Origin: Antarcticibacterium sp. 1MA-6-2
Lineage (GTDB): Bacteria > Bacteroidota > Bacteroidia > Flavobacteriales > Flavobacteriaceae
NCBI RefSeq assembly: GCF_021535135.1
Contig: NZ_CP091036.1
Location: 2,666,001-2,730,000, forward strand
Direction of reading: 5' to 3'
Length of the DNA stretch: 64,000 nucleotides
Part shown: positions 38,925 to 48,780 of the stretch, in pieces
How positions within the stretch are numbered: the first letter of the stretch is position 1
How the letters are laid out: every line of letters starts with the position of its first letter
The notes under the pieces: generated by a model
Database searches by the model: none
What the model saw: the letters and a program-made list of their open reading frames with translations, nothing else
Told to the model about the DNA's origin: nothing
Program-made: the position numbers and the translations under genes

Positions 38925-39850
38925 TTAAAGCTGAACGATGATCTCATTGTTCAGCTTTTTTGATTTGTACTGTTTTCTTTTTAGGACTAATTGTTGATGC
39001 ATTTGATGTGGAGTTAGCATATGGTTTGACAGGTGTGGCCTTAAATGGTTGTAAATTTTTATTGCTTCATCTATTAGCTTTTTTCTTGTTGTGAGGTCAG
39101 TATCGTATTTTGCAATATGGAATTCCTGCTTTAATATTCCATTTATCCGCTCGGCAATGGCATTTTCATAGGGATCATACTTCTCAGTCATACTTGGTTT
39201 AATATTGTTTTTATCCAGTACCTTTTGATAGTCGTTGGAACAGTATTGGAGGCCCCTGTCGGAGTGGTGTATCAAAGGTTGGTCGCTATAGCATCTGTTT
39301 TTGACTGCCATCTCCATAGCTCTTATTGATCCTGACACATCCAAACTATTCGATACGTCGTGCCCCATTACAACTTTCGAGTAAGCATCTGTGACCAGTG
39401 CCAGGTATGCAGGATTCCTCCTATTGCCCACATAAGTAATATCACTTACCAAAACCTGTTCTGGCCTATTTATTTCTGTGGCACACAATAGGTTTTTGTG
39501 CTTTCTAAATCTATGGTGCGAGTCTGTGGTGATGTGATAGCTTCTCCTGGATTTTATCAGCATATGGTTTGCCCTAAGAATTCTAAAAAGTTTGTCACGT
39601 CCTACTTTCAAAGGAACAAGTTCTTCTTTAAGGATATGGTACAGCTTCTTGCTACCTAGCCTGGGCATCAGTATTCTTACGGGCCGCACCAAGGCAATTA
39701 CCTTTTGTGCCACTTCCTGTTTTTCAATGGTAGATCTAATGGATCTGTAATATACCTGTCTACTTACCCCGAGTAAATCACAGGAAGAAACTATTGTTTC
39801 TTTGTGTTCTTCTTTGAAGTGGTCGATAACCCGGGCGTGTAATTTTTTCT
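38925..39850 (-). CDS. IS3-family transposase OrfB (DDE integrase domain)
   Basis: The catalytic half of the IS3 transposase. The rve/DDE core shows D in VLVSDITYVGN, D in IHHSDRGLQYCS and E in ENAIAERINGILKQEFH. It has no convincing start of its own; the frame continues upstream through HARVIDHFKEEHKETIVSSCDLLGVSRQVYYR and overlaps orfA. Production is expected by -1 ribosomal frameshifting from orfA at the A6 run 39843-39848. The frame is intact. Confidence 0.92.
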
Positions 39851-40225
39851 GATCTGGATGTCATATTCTTTCTCGGCCATATCTACCAGCATATCGAAGA
39901 TAATGACTTTCTTATCTGCTCGCTCGGCAAGATGCTCCGCCCTTGCCTTCTGTTTCTCCAGCAGTTTGACTTTGGCCTCTAGCTCAAGGATTCTTTGTTC
40001 AGGTGTTTTTGCCACAATAGTTCCAGATTGATTCTCCCAATCAAAGTTACCATATTTTCTGAGCCATTCCCTAATTGTTGATTTAGCTTGAATCCCATAT
40101 TTATGACAAGCTTCTGTCCTGCCTAGTTGACCAAATTCAATTTCCTGGACAACTTGTAACTTAAAAGAAACAGAGTAATCTTTTTGGGTACGCTTGATAT
40201 ACCCTTTGCTCGCTGATGTTTTCAT
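39791..40225 (-). CDS. IS3-family transposase OrfA (helix-turn-helix)
   Basis: A 144-residue DNA-binding protein: HTH_Tnp_1-type domain (YSVSFKLQVVQEIEFGQL, CHKYGIQAKSTIREWLRKYG) followed by a leucine-zipper-like coiled coil (RILELEAKVKLLEKQKARAEHLAE). It ends inside the OrfB region; a slippery A-AAA-AAT sequence near 39843-39849 allows the -1 shift that makes the OrfAB fusion. Confidence 0.9.
   Translation of the reverse strand: MKTSASKGYIKRTQKDYSVSFKLQVVQEIEFGQLGRTEACHKYGIQAKSTIREWLRKYGNFDWENQSGTIVAKTPEQRILELEAKVKLLEKQKARAEHLAERADKKVIIFDMLVDMAEKEYDIQIRKNYTPGLSTTSKKNTKKQ
39842..39849 (-). other. Programmed -1 frameshift slippery site of the IS3 element
   Basis: On the coding strand the sequence reads AGA AAA AAT in the orfA frame, a classical A-AAA-AAT heptamer. 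Slipping back one base continues into orfB. This is the one frame change in the window that I consider genuinely programmed. Confidence 0.65.
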
Positions 40226-40274
40226 TACACTAGATTTTTAGTGTATCGCTATTTCAGGACAGGACAAACTAAAT

Positions 40275-40312
40275 AAAAAAACCCTTCCGAAGACTTCGGA
40301 AGGGTTTTTTTA
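40275..40312. terminator. Strong terminator, displaced from the asparaginase gene by the IS3 element
   Basis: AAAAAACCCTTCCGAAG and CTTCGGAAGGGTTTTTT form a long stem with A-run and T-run, so it can act in both directions. With the IS removed it would lie about 30 bases after the asparaginase stop. Confidence 0.85.
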
Positions 40313-40361
40313 TTTAACAATAAATTAAGTTTGTTTAGTTCGGTAAAATAAGAACTAGAAC

Positions 40362-40369
40362 TATTTTTG
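40362..40369 (+). promoter_or_regulatory. -7 promoter element before the GbsR/MarR-type regulator
   Basis: TATTTTTG matches TAnnTTTG and lies 18 bases before the ATG at 40388. The preceding A/T-rich stretch with AGTTTGTTTAGTTC may hold the operator. Confidence 0.5.
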
Positions 40370-40387
40370 CGCCTTCAAATAATACAG

Positions 40388-40883
40388 ATGACGGAAGGGC
40401 TGGAAAAGCAGAAAATGGAACTAATTGAACAGTTGGGGGTTCAGCTGGAAAACGATAACCTGGCACCTTTGGCTGCGAGAGTGATGGCGACCCTTATTTT
40501 AAATGGGAAACAGGGAGTAACTTTTGAGAAGCTTGTAAACGAGCTTAATGCCAGTAAAAGCACTATCTCAACTCACCTGGAGCAACTGCAGGTGACGAAT
40601 AAAATTAAGTATTTCACCAAACCTAAGCGAAAGAAAGAGATATTTTATAATTAATCCCGATCTAATGCTGAATGTCATTGATGAAATGATTGCAAAATGG
40701 GAAACCGAAACTAAGATCCACAAGAAAATTCTCAGTTATAAAAAAAAGCACAACGATGTATGTCAACGAAGGGAGGAATTCAAGTTTGATCTTGAATTTC
40801 AGGAAGATTTCCTCACCTTTTTAAAAGAAGCGACAACAGCAATTAAAAAATTAAAGACTAAGATCAACCAAAGAAACAGCTAA
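40388..40883 (+). CDS. GbsR/MarR-type transcriptional regulator (frame broken near 40625)
   Basis: Winged-helix regulator of about 164 residues. The N-terminal HTH (residues 30-75: ARVMATLILNGKQGVTFEKLV and ASKSTISTHLEQLQ) is followed by a wing YFTKP. There the frame is lost; it resumes as RYFIINPDLMLNVIDEM and a C-terminal dimerisation helix. The family wing usually reads TKPGERKRYF. The scar is CCTAAGC; the fitting original (P-G codons) would not be RCCGGY, so this is an exception in the scar set. It sits directly before an RND operon and probably represses it. ATG 40388 is preferred to TTG 40367, which overlaps the promoter. Confidence 0.82.
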
Positions 40884-40891
40884 CACCCAGA

Positions 40892-42020
40892 ATGATTAAT
40901 AAGATGAGAACATTAAGTTATGTAGGTTTTATAATAAGTTCATTCCTTTTCCTGTCTTGCCAGGAAGGGAATCAACAACAACAAGCTCAGGGTCCTGCGC
41001 CCTATCCGGTAATTGAAGTTCCTGTAAGAACAGTGACTAAGCTACACCAGTTACCCTGTCACTCTGGAAGGAACAGTAAGTAGTGCTGTTCGTGCAAAAA
41101 CATCAGGTTATATTACAGATGTTTTAGTAGATGAGGGAGAAAAAGTACGCAAAGGACAAACTCTTTTTAAGCTGGAAACTCAATCTCTTTCTCAGGAAGT
41201 CGGTGCAGCGCGTGCAAACGTAAACGCCGCACAGGTAGAGGTTGATAAATTAAAACCTTTAGTTGAAAAGGGTATTATTAGCTCTGTTCAGCTTCAAACT
41301 GCAGAGGCACGTCTCGCTCAGGCCAAGGCTGGTTTAAGTGGTATCAATGCTAACATTGGGTATGCAACAATTAAAAGTCCTGTAGATGGTTACGTGGGGG
41401 CCATAAATTTTAGAGAAGGAGCCCTTATTAGCCCTGCGGATCCTTCCCCCTTGACCACAGTTTCAGATATAGATGAAGTTTATGCTTTCTTTTCTTTAAA
41501 TGAACGGGATTACCTCAATTTCATTCAGAATGCTGAAGGGGAAAATATACAGGAGAAGATTGAAAACTTCCCTCCTGTTCAACTTGAGCTTGTGAACGGG
41601 GAAAATTATTCAGAAGAAGGAGAAATTCAAACCGTCACGGGTATTGTTGACCGCTCCACGGGTACAGTAGGTTTTCGCGCAATGTTCCCGAACCCAAACG
41701 GCATCCTGGCAAGTGGAAACAGCGGAACCATAAAAATTCCACAGACGTTTGAGAATGTTCCTGTAGTGCCGGAAGCATCCACATTTGAACAGCAGGGGAA
41801 AGTACACGTTTATGTGGTACAGGGAGATACTGTGGCAATTTCCAGGGTTATTACTGTAAGGGACAGGATTGAGAATATTATCGTAGTAGCTTCAGGAATA
41901 GAAGAAGGAGAAAAGATCGTCGCCAAAGGAGTTGGTCTCGTAAGAAGTGGAATGGCCATTCAACCTCAACCAGCTTCTTTTGACAGTATCGCTAACACTT
42001 TGCAACCAGTATTTAAATAA
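40892..42020 (+). CDS. RND efflux periplasmic adaptor lipoprotein, AcrA-type (frame broken at 41036-41042)
   Basis: Membrane-fusion protein linking the RND pump with the outer-membrane channel. About 375 residues after correction, with a lipobox ending LSC near residue 22. Order: VRTVT-G-YTSYPVTLEGTVSSAVRAKTSGYI (first barrel-sandwich half), VDEGEKVRKGQTLFKLE, an alpha-hairpin (QEVGAARANVNAAQVEVDKL), second lipoyl half (ATIKSPVDGYVG) and the beta-barrel and membrane-proximal domains. The break falls where ACCGGC is expected and ACTAAGC is seen. First gene of the efflux operon after the regulator. Confidence 0.9.
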
Positions 42021-42028
42021 ATCTAAAG

Positions 42029-45000
42029 ATGCTAAAGAAATTTATTGAGAGACCTGTATTATCCACAGTTGTTTCTATAGTTATATTAATCCTGGGAATA
42101 TTAGGAATTACAACTTTACCTGTTACTCAATATCCCGATATTGCTCCTCCTACTGTACAGGTTAGAGCGAATTTCCCGGGAGCAAATGCACAAACGGTAC
42201 TGGAAAGTGTGATTATTCCTATTGAGGAACAAATCAATGGGGTGGAAGGAATGACTTATATCACTTCTACTGCAAGTAACAATGGAAGTGCCAGTATTCA
42301 AGTATTTTTTGACCAGGGAATAGATCCTGATATTGCTGCAGTGAATGTGCAGAACAGGGTGTCCCGGGCAACTCCCTTACTTCCGCGGGAAGTTACACAG
42401 TCTGGAGTAACAACTCAAAAGCAGCAAACCAGTGCGTTAATGTTCCTTACCATGGTTTCTGAAAATGAAGATTATGATGCGACTTTTATTCAGAATTATC
42501 TAAACATCAATGTACTTCCAGAACTAAAAAGGATCAACGGGGTTGGAGATGTATCTGTCTTTGGTGCAAAGACCTACGCCATGAGAATCTGGTTACAACC
42601 AGAAAAACTTGCTGCCTATAATCTAATTCCTTCTGATGTTACTGCGGCAATTAATGAGCAGAGTCTTGAGGCGGCGGCTGGTTCTTTAGGACAAAATAAT
42701 GCTGAAGCTTTTGAATATGTAATAAGATACGGCGGTCGCTATAATACTGAAGAAGAATATCAAAATATCATTATTAAGGCTCTGGATAACGGCCAATTCC
42801 TGAGACTAAAGGATGTAGCGAAGGTTGAGTTAGATGCCGAAGGTTATAACGTGGTTTCTTTTACTAATGGTCTTCCAGGGGTAAGTATGGCAGTATATCA
42901 AACTCCCGGATCTAACGCCCAGGAAATAATTGAAGAAATTCACGAAAAACTGGCAGAACTGGAGCCAAATTTTCCTGCAGGTTTATCTACCTTAATCAAC
43001 TTTGACAGTAATGAGTTTTTAAATGCGTCTATTGACAAGGTGGTGATGACACTTTTAGAAGCATTTCTCCTGGTGTTTCTCGTGGTTTTTATATTCCTTC
43101 AGGACTTTAAGTCTACTTTAATTCCTGCTATTGCTGTACGGTTTCTATCATTGGTACCTTCTTCTTCCTTAATCTATTTGGGTATTCCATTAACCTGCTT
43201 ACTTTATTTGCACTTGTGCTGGCAATTGGGATTGTGGTAGACGACGCTATAGTTGTGGTTGAGGCTGTGCACGCCAAACTTGAAGAAGGTGCAAAAAATG
43301 CAAAAGAAGCGACTATTACTGCGATGAATGAAATAGCAGGAGCTATTATCTCTATTACCCTGGTTATGGGTGCAGTATTCATTCCCGTAACTTTTATCCA
43401 GGGTCCAACAGGTGTATTCTACGAACAGTTTGGAGTCACTTTAATAGTTGCAATTGCAATTTCGGCAGTAAACGCCTTAACCTTAAGCCCTGCTCTCGCT
43501 GCCCTGTTCCTCAAACCTCACGATGAAAAATCGGAGAAAAAAGGATTCTTGAAGAGGTTCTTTGCAGGATTTAACCGGGGCTTTGAAGCCACAACCAAAA
43601 AATATGTGGGTTCACTTGGTTTTCTATACTTAAGCATAAATGGGTTACAGGTTTTATACTTCTTGCCGCTATAGTAGGTATTTTTTGGGCATCGTCTACA
43701 ACACCTACAGGTTTTGTACCCGATGAAGATCGCGGAATGGTAATGGTAAATGTTTCCTTACCTGCCGGGGCTTCTCTTGACAGGACCGTAGAAATTACTT
43801 CAGAATTAAGTGAGAAAGCCAGAAACATTCCCGGTGTTGAAGTAGCTACAATGGTTAATGGCTTCAGCTTAATAGGTGGTGCTAGTAGTAACTATGGCCT
43901 TGGTTTTATAAAACTGGCTCCATGGGATGAACGTACAGATGACTCTACATCTATTGATGCCATTATCGGGCAACTTTTCGGGATAGGAGCTGGTATTACC
44001 GATGCCGATATCCTGTTCTTCCAGCCCCCGAGCGTTCCGGGATTTGGGGTCTCTTCAGGATTTGAAATGCAAATTTTGGACAAATCTGGAGGCTCTTTTA
44101 ACGACCTTGATGCCGCCGCACAGAATTACCTGATGGAATTAATGGCACGCCCAGAGATCTTGTATGCATCCACCTCTTTTAATACTAATTATCCACAGTA
44201 TGAAATTGATCTTAATGTACCTAAGGCAAAGGAGGCAGGAGTTTCTATAAGCAGTATCTTCTCAACTTTACAAGGATATATTGGGAGTGTATATGCTGCC
44301 GATTTCGCGAGATTTGGGAAACAGTACCGGGTATTCGTACAGGCAATGCCGGAAGATCGGGCCACTGTAGGGGATCTTAATGCACTCTTTGTACGAAACG
44401 CACAGGGTGAAATGGCTCCTATTACAGAATTTGTTGAGTTAAAAAGAGTTTATGGTCCACAGTCTGTAACCCGATTTAACCTGTTTAATGCTGCGGCAGT
44501 TAATGGCGCTCCGGCTCCTGGATATTCTTCAGGGGATGCTATTGCGGCCGTACAGGAGGTAGGTACAGGCTCCTTACCTGCAAACTTTGACATTGATTTC
44601 TCAGGTCTTACAAGAGAAGAAATTTCCGCAGGAAACCAAACTACTTATATTTTCTTTTTAAGTATCCTCTTTGTTTACTTCATCCTGGCAGCACAATATG
44701 AGAGTTATTTACTTCCATTTACAGTACTCTTCTCTCTTCCTGTAGGAGTTATGGGTGCCTATGTCACCACTTCTTTAACAGGATTGCAAAACAATATTTA
44801 TTTCCAGATTGCATTAATTATGCTACTGGGGCTTCTGGCTAAAAATGCCATTCTTATTGTGGAATTTGCTATTCAACGAAGACGTGCGGGAGTTCCAATT
44901 GTAGAGGCTGCTTTCGATGCAGCAAAAGTGAGATTAAGGCCTATTTTAATGACCTCCTTTGCTTTTATTGTTGGTCTATTACCCCTGGTTTTCGCATCGG

Positions 45001-45176
45001 GTACAGGAGCAGCAGGAAACAGATCTATTGGTACAGGTGCTGTGGGAGGCTTGCTTATTGGAACTATCCTTGGGATATTTATAATCCCAATTCTATACAT
45101 CCTGTTCCAGTGGCTTCAGGAGAAGATAAGTGGAGAGCCAGAAGCTGCTGTTGTCCGAAGAAATGATCATTTATAA
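42029..45176 (+). CDS. RND efflux inner-membrane transporter, AcrB/HAE1-type (two frame breaks)
   Basis: Proton-driven multidrug exporter of about 1048 residues after correction. Opens MLKKFIERPVLSTVVSIVILILG, with VTQYPDIAPPTVQVRANFPGA, and the TM4 proton-relay motif GIVVDDAIVVVEAV near residue 405. The second half starts FVPDEDRGMVMVNVSLPAGAS and ends with GLLAKNAILIVEFA and the last TM helices. Breaks: 43138-43142 (ACGGT where AVPV needs ACCGGT) and 43628-43635 (ACTTAAGC where FLY-R-HKW needs ACCGGC). It lies between the adaptor and the TolC-type channel genes, 8 and 9 bases apart. Confidence 0.93.
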
Positions 45177-45185
45177 AATTCGAAA

Positions 45186-46586
45186 ATGAAGAAAATTCAG
45201 ATATATAAATTTTTACTTGTGCCGGGGCTACTGCTGTCATTGCAATCCTGTTTTGTTGCCAAAGAATACGTAAGACCAGAAGCTGTTAACGAGGAATTTT
45301 TCATGACCGATCGCCTGCCACAGGACAGCCTGAATATAGCAGAAGTATCGTGGAGGGAAATGTTCAAGGATCCTTTACTTGAAAAGTATATTGAGCAGGG
45401 TTTAAACAACAACCTTGATATAAGAAAAGCTCTTCAGCAAATAACAGCAGCTGAAGCTTATGTGAAACAAGGCAAAGCAGGATATCTGCCTACGCTAAAC
45501 CTCAATGGAGGTGTAAATCACCAGATACTTTCGCAGAATAGCCAATTTGGTTCTTTCTTCAGTGGAAATATCACTCAGTATGAAGCCACCGCAAATCTTT
45601 CCTGGGAGGCAGACATCTGGGGAAAAATACGCAGTACCAGTAGAGCATTCCAGGCTTCTTATTTACAATCTGTAGCCGCACATCAGGCAGTAAAAACTGA
45701 ACTTATTGCTGCCATAGCTTCTACTTACTACCAGCTGGTCACTCTGGATGAGCAGGTAGAAATTACTCGTGTAACAATTGAGAACCGGGAACGCAGCCTT
45801 GAAACTATAAAAGCTCTAAAAGAAGCGGGTAATGTGACTGAAGTAGGAGTAAAACAAACTGAGGCACAATTATATCGGGCCCAGGCTGTCCTGATAGATC
45901 TGGAAACAAATGTGAAACTACTGGAAAACACTTTCTCTATCCTGCTGGGCACTGCTCCACAACATATTGAAAGGACCACTCTGGACCAACAACGAATTGA
46001 AACAGAATTGCGAACAGGAGTGGCCGCAGATCTTTTAAGGAACAGGCCAGATGTTATTGCGGCAGAATATAATCTTATTAACGTCTTTGAACTAACAAAT
46101 GTGGCACGCAGTAGCTTTTATCCATCCCTGAGATTAACCGCCGGAGGAGGTTTTCAAAGTTTGGATCTTGCTGAGCTTTTTAATGCTAATTCCTTATTTG
46201 CTAACCTGGCAGGATCTATTGCCCAACCTGTTTTAAACAGAAGGCAAATTAGAACAGAATTTGAAGTTTCCCAGGCCCAACAGGAAATTGCGTTGCTGGA
46301 TTTTCAGCAATCACTGTTAACCGCCTCGCGAGAAGTTTCAGACGCGTTATACAATTTTGGAGCTGCTGAAGAAACTATCGAGGTAAAAATTCTTGAATTT
46401 GACGCGTATGAACTGGCGACTTCTTATTCAGAAGAGTTACTTAACAATGGCCTCATTAATTACCTTGAAGTTCTTACTGCAAGAGAAAATACTTTAAACG
46501 CACAACTTGAGCTGGCAAACGCGCGATTCAACAGGTTGAATGCGATTGTTGAACTTTACCAGGCTTTAGGAGGCGGTTGGCAATAA
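45186..46586 (+). CDS. TolC-type outer-membrane efflux lipoprotein (NodT family)
   Basis: A 466-residue outer-membrane factor with a lipobox ending LQSC near residue 22. It contains two OEP repeats: LEKYIEQGLNNNLDIRKALQQI near residue 65, and VAADLLRNRPDVIAAEYNLI, the NodT/OprM hallmark, near residue 280. The C-terminus YLEVLTARENTLNAQLELANARFNRLNAIVELYQALGGGW is typical. It completes the tripartite pump of this operon and is followed by a terminator. Confidence 0.94.
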   Translation: MKKIQIYKFLLVPGLLLSLQSCFVAKEYVRPEAVNEEFFMTDRLPQDSLNIAEVSWREMFKDPLLEKYIEQGLNNNLDIRKALQQITAAEAYVKQGKAGYLPTLNLNGGVNHQILSQNSQFGSFFSGNITQYEATANLSWEADIWGKIRSTSRAFQASYLQSVAAHQAVKTELIAAIASTYYQLVTLDEQVEITRVTIENRERSLETIKALKEAGNVTEVGVKQTEAQLYRAQAVLIDLETNVKLLENTFSILLGTAPQHIERTTLDQQRIETELRTGVAADLLRNRPDVIAAEYNLINVFELTNVARSSFYPSLRLTAGGGFQSLDLAELFNANSLFANLAGSIAQPVLNRRQIRTEFEVSQAQQEIALLDFQQSLLTASREVSDALYNFGAAEETIEVKILEFDAYELATSYSEELLNNGLINYLEVLTARENTLNAQLELANARFNRLNAIVELYQALGGGWQ

Positions 46587-46606
46587 AAAAATTGATAAGC
46601 TTTATT

Positions 46607-46640
46607 ATAACCCCGGAAAAACATTTCCGGGGTTTTTTAT
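46607..46640 (+). terminator. Terminator after the RND efflux operon
   Basis: AACCCCGGAAA and TTTCCGGGGTT pair around AACA, followed by TTTTAT. Confidence 0.85.
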
Positions 46641-46667
46641 TTCCTAATTTTATAAGAAAGAATAGAT

Positions 46668-47461
46668 ATGGCTGCACTTTCCGGTCTTTTAAAACGATCA
46701 CTGTCTTGCCTTGCGATGGGTTTATTGGCAAGGGCTATTTTATTTAAAAAGAAAAATGGAAGAAGTAATTCTTACAGAGATACTTTAAAAAAAGATTTCC
46801 AAAATACATTTGGCGCCATTAAAGAAACCTATATATCTCCCCTACAGTGGAAAGAAAAGCAATTTCTCACCGCAGGAGCAGTAACATCTGGCATAGTTAT
46901 TCTATTTTTATTTGATGAGGAAATAAGCAGGTGGTTTCGAACAAGGGGAGAAAATGTTATTCCAACTTTCAAAGATTTTGGCTGGTACTATGGGAGTCCT
47001 GAAAATCACTATGCAATAAATGGCGGTTTCTACCTCTATGGACTCATATTCAAAAACGAAGAAGTTAGAAATACCGGAGTGTTATTAATTTCGGCTTCCT
47101 CTGCAGCTGGTCTTTTTCAAACTATAGCTAAAATTGTTATAGGTCGGGCAAGGCCATTAAGAAACGAGGGAACAGCAAGCTTCTCCCCCTTCAGCAAAAA
47201 AAATTCATACTATTCTTTTCCTTCAGGACATTCCATCCTGGCTTTTACCACTTCTTATGCATAGGTAGCAGAATCAAAGATCCATTCTTAAAGGGAGTAA
47301 TTTATTTATTCGGTTCTATTGCACCACTTTCAAGGCTTTGGGCAGGGGCGCATTGGATGACCGATGCTGCCGCAAGCTTGTGTATATGTATACCTTTGGT
47401 AAATTCTATTAACAAATACCTCCTGGAAAAGGAACAGAATATATACCAAAAAAGAGGGTAA
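46668..47461 (+). CDS. PAP2-family phosphatase (frame broken at 47259-47266)
   Basis: Membrane PAP2 (phosphatidic-acid phosphatase type 2) protein of about 264 residues after correction. The phosphatase triad motifs are KIVIGRARP, SFPSGHS and SRLWAGAHWMTD (SRxxxxxHxxxD). Several TM segments surround them. The frame stops just after FTTSYA; GCCGGT (A-G or T-G) fits before SRIKDPF, but the DNA shows GCATAGGT (net minus one). It ends two bases before the convergent GNAT gene. Substrate might be a lipid phosphate such as undecaprenyl pyrophosphate. Confidence 0.85.
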
Positions 47462-47463
47462 TT

Positions 47464-47745
47464 CTAAGCCAGAACATCCTCATATTCGGGGGATCTTTGA
47501 AGAACCTTTTTTGCATAGGAACATTCGGGAACTATCTTCAAATTATTTTGTCTTGAATACCCGACTGCCTCCTGCACCAATTTTTTGCCCACTCCCTGGC
47601 CCTGAAATTCTGGTTCTACCTGGGTGTGCTCGATTATAATTTTACTATCGTTAGTACGGGAGTAGGTCATTTCCCCTGCATCTTTGCCACCATCCTTAGC
47701 TTTAAAGATGCCTCTGCCGTCACTATTGTTGTGTTCAATTTTCAT
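47464..47745 (-). CDS. Small GNAT-type N-acetyltransferase (YidJ/NATD1-like)
   Basis: A 93-residue protein of the short GNAT group. The acetyl-CoA binding segment is VEPEFQGQGVGKKLVQEAV (Q/RxxGxG/A), preceded by the beta-strand IIIEHTQV and followed by KIVPECSYAKKVLQRSPEY. I choose the ATG giving MKIEHNNSDGRG, as the upstream 14 codons have no conserved content. Substrate unknown. Convergent with the PAP2 gene. Confidence 0.85.
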   Translation of the reverse strand: MKIEHNNSDGRGIFKAKDGGKDAGEMTYSRTNDSKIIIEHTQVEPEFQGQGVGKKLVQEAVGYSRQNNLKIVPECSYAKKVLQRSPEYEDVLA

Positions 47746-47796
47746 AATTTTTATTTTTAAAGAACAACAATTTAATTCTTCGGGCAAGAAATTAAC

Positions 47797-48290
47797 TTAG
47801 TTTAACTTACCTCCTTTTGCTGCCCACCAGGGATGAACCTCTACCTCCAGTCTTCCCGCTTTAACCATGGGGTCCAATCTGGCTAAACTATCTGCTTGCT
47901 GTTGAGTTGCAGTATTATAGATAACTACTCCCCGAATCTCACCATCATCCCCAAAGGTCCCGGCAAGACTGCTTTAACCTTCCATGTACATTCGGGTTAG
48001 ATGTGCCATATGCTGCTCCTGAAGCTTCGCGGCTTCAAGGGAATCCTGTCTGTAAGTTAGCCCCCTTTTTCAGAAAAACAATATAATACTGCTGCATCAG
48101 GTAAGTAGAATCTCCTTCCTTGTAAGTGAAAGTTTGATATCCTTTTCTCTTTAGCTCTTCGGCCTCTGCTTCTTTACTGGGAGCTTCAACTTCTATTCTG
48201 GATTCCGAAGGAATTCCCCTCACTTTTTCTACGCTGTTCACAGGCGCCTACTAAGGCAGCAAGACATACCAAGATGAACGCTTTTTGCAT
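47797..48290 (-). pseudogene. YCII-related lipoprotein with several reading-frame breaks
   Basis: Reconstructed from fragments: signal peptide and lipobox ending VGAC (start ATG 48290), a central EAEELKRKGYQTFTYKEGDSTYLMQQYYIVFLKKG, then QDSLEAAKLQEQHMAHLTRMYMEG, and a tail TFGDDGEIRGVVIYNTATQQ ... HPWWAAKGG. The C-terminal half is a YCII domain. Breaks: near 48240 (unexplained), 48055-48061 (GCTAACT, where GCCGGT fits K-G-A-G-YRQ), and about 47970-47985, where a T is extra and a G is missing relative to KAVLAG. The stop lies inside ACTTAGT at 47795-47801, which may itself be a scar. Real pseudogene or several read errors; I cannot decide. Confidence 0.6.
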
Positions 48291-48291
48291 A

Positions 48292-48768
48292 TTATAAATT
48301 TTTCCAGTTACAATAAGGATCAAGACAGAGTTGAGAATTGTAATATCGAATATCTCCTGTTACTTCCTCACCCAACCAGGCAGGTTTTTCAAAAGCTGAA
48401 TCTTCGGTTCCAAGTTCAATCTCAGCTATCGTAAGTCCGGAATTGTCGCCTGTAAATTCGTCCACTTCATAGGTGAACTCCCCAGCTTTTATTAAGTACC
48501 TGGTCTTCTCTATTTTTCCCGGCTCACAAAGCAACAATAAATTTTCTGCCTCTTCCACACTAATTTCCTTTTCCCATTCAAAGCGACTTAAACCACTTTT
48601 TGAAGATTTACCCTTTACTGTTAAGTATGCATTGTCCCCTCTTAGTCTCACCCTCACAGTTCTTTCAGGATTTGAAGATAAATAGCCTTGTGAAATCTTT
48701 TCCTTCTTAAAAGCCTGTTGCTTGTAATCTTCAGATCGTATTAAAAATTTTCGCTCAATCTCTACCAT
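48292..48768 (-). CDS. CYTH-domain protein (triphosphate tunnel metalloenzyme)
   Basis: A 158-residue CYTH protein. The signature ExExK is EIERKFLI at residues 3-10. Following strands hold RTVRVRLRGDNAYLTVKGKS, FEWEKEISVEEAENLL, KIEKTRYLI, YEVDEFTGDNSGLTIAEIELG, giving the eight-strand tunnel lined with Arg, Lys and Glu. Short bacterial forms are usually inorganic triphosphatases rather than adenylate cyclases. It begins 12 bases after the SDR gene's stop on the same strand. Confidence 0.9.
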   Translation of the reverse strand: MVEIERKFLIRSEDYKQQAFKKEKISQGYLSSNPERTVRVRLRGDNAYLTVKGKSSKSGLSRFEWEKEISVEEAENLLLLCEPGKIEKTRYLIKAGEFTYEVDEFTGDNSGLTIAEIELGTEDSAFEKPAWLGEEVTGDIRYYNSQLCLDPYCNWKNL

Positions 48769-48780
48769 ACAAAAATTATT

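Larger units (their letters stand above)
38879..40261 (-). mobile_element. IS3-family insertion sequence
   Basis: An element of about 1.38 kb with imperfect terminal inverted repeats: AGTCCTAAATGAGCGATACA at 38879-38898 and TGTCCTGAAATAGCGATACA on the reverse strand at 40261-40242 (about 16 of 20 match). It carries overlapping orfA and orfB. I could not identify a clear target-site duplication. It inserted between the asparaginase gene and a terminator at 40275-40312. Confidence 0.85.

Noticed and set aside
43470..43490. CTTAAG in the RND gene near 43481 as a scar
   Set aside because: It is preceded by C, not R, and encodes the conserved LTLSPAL segment in frame.
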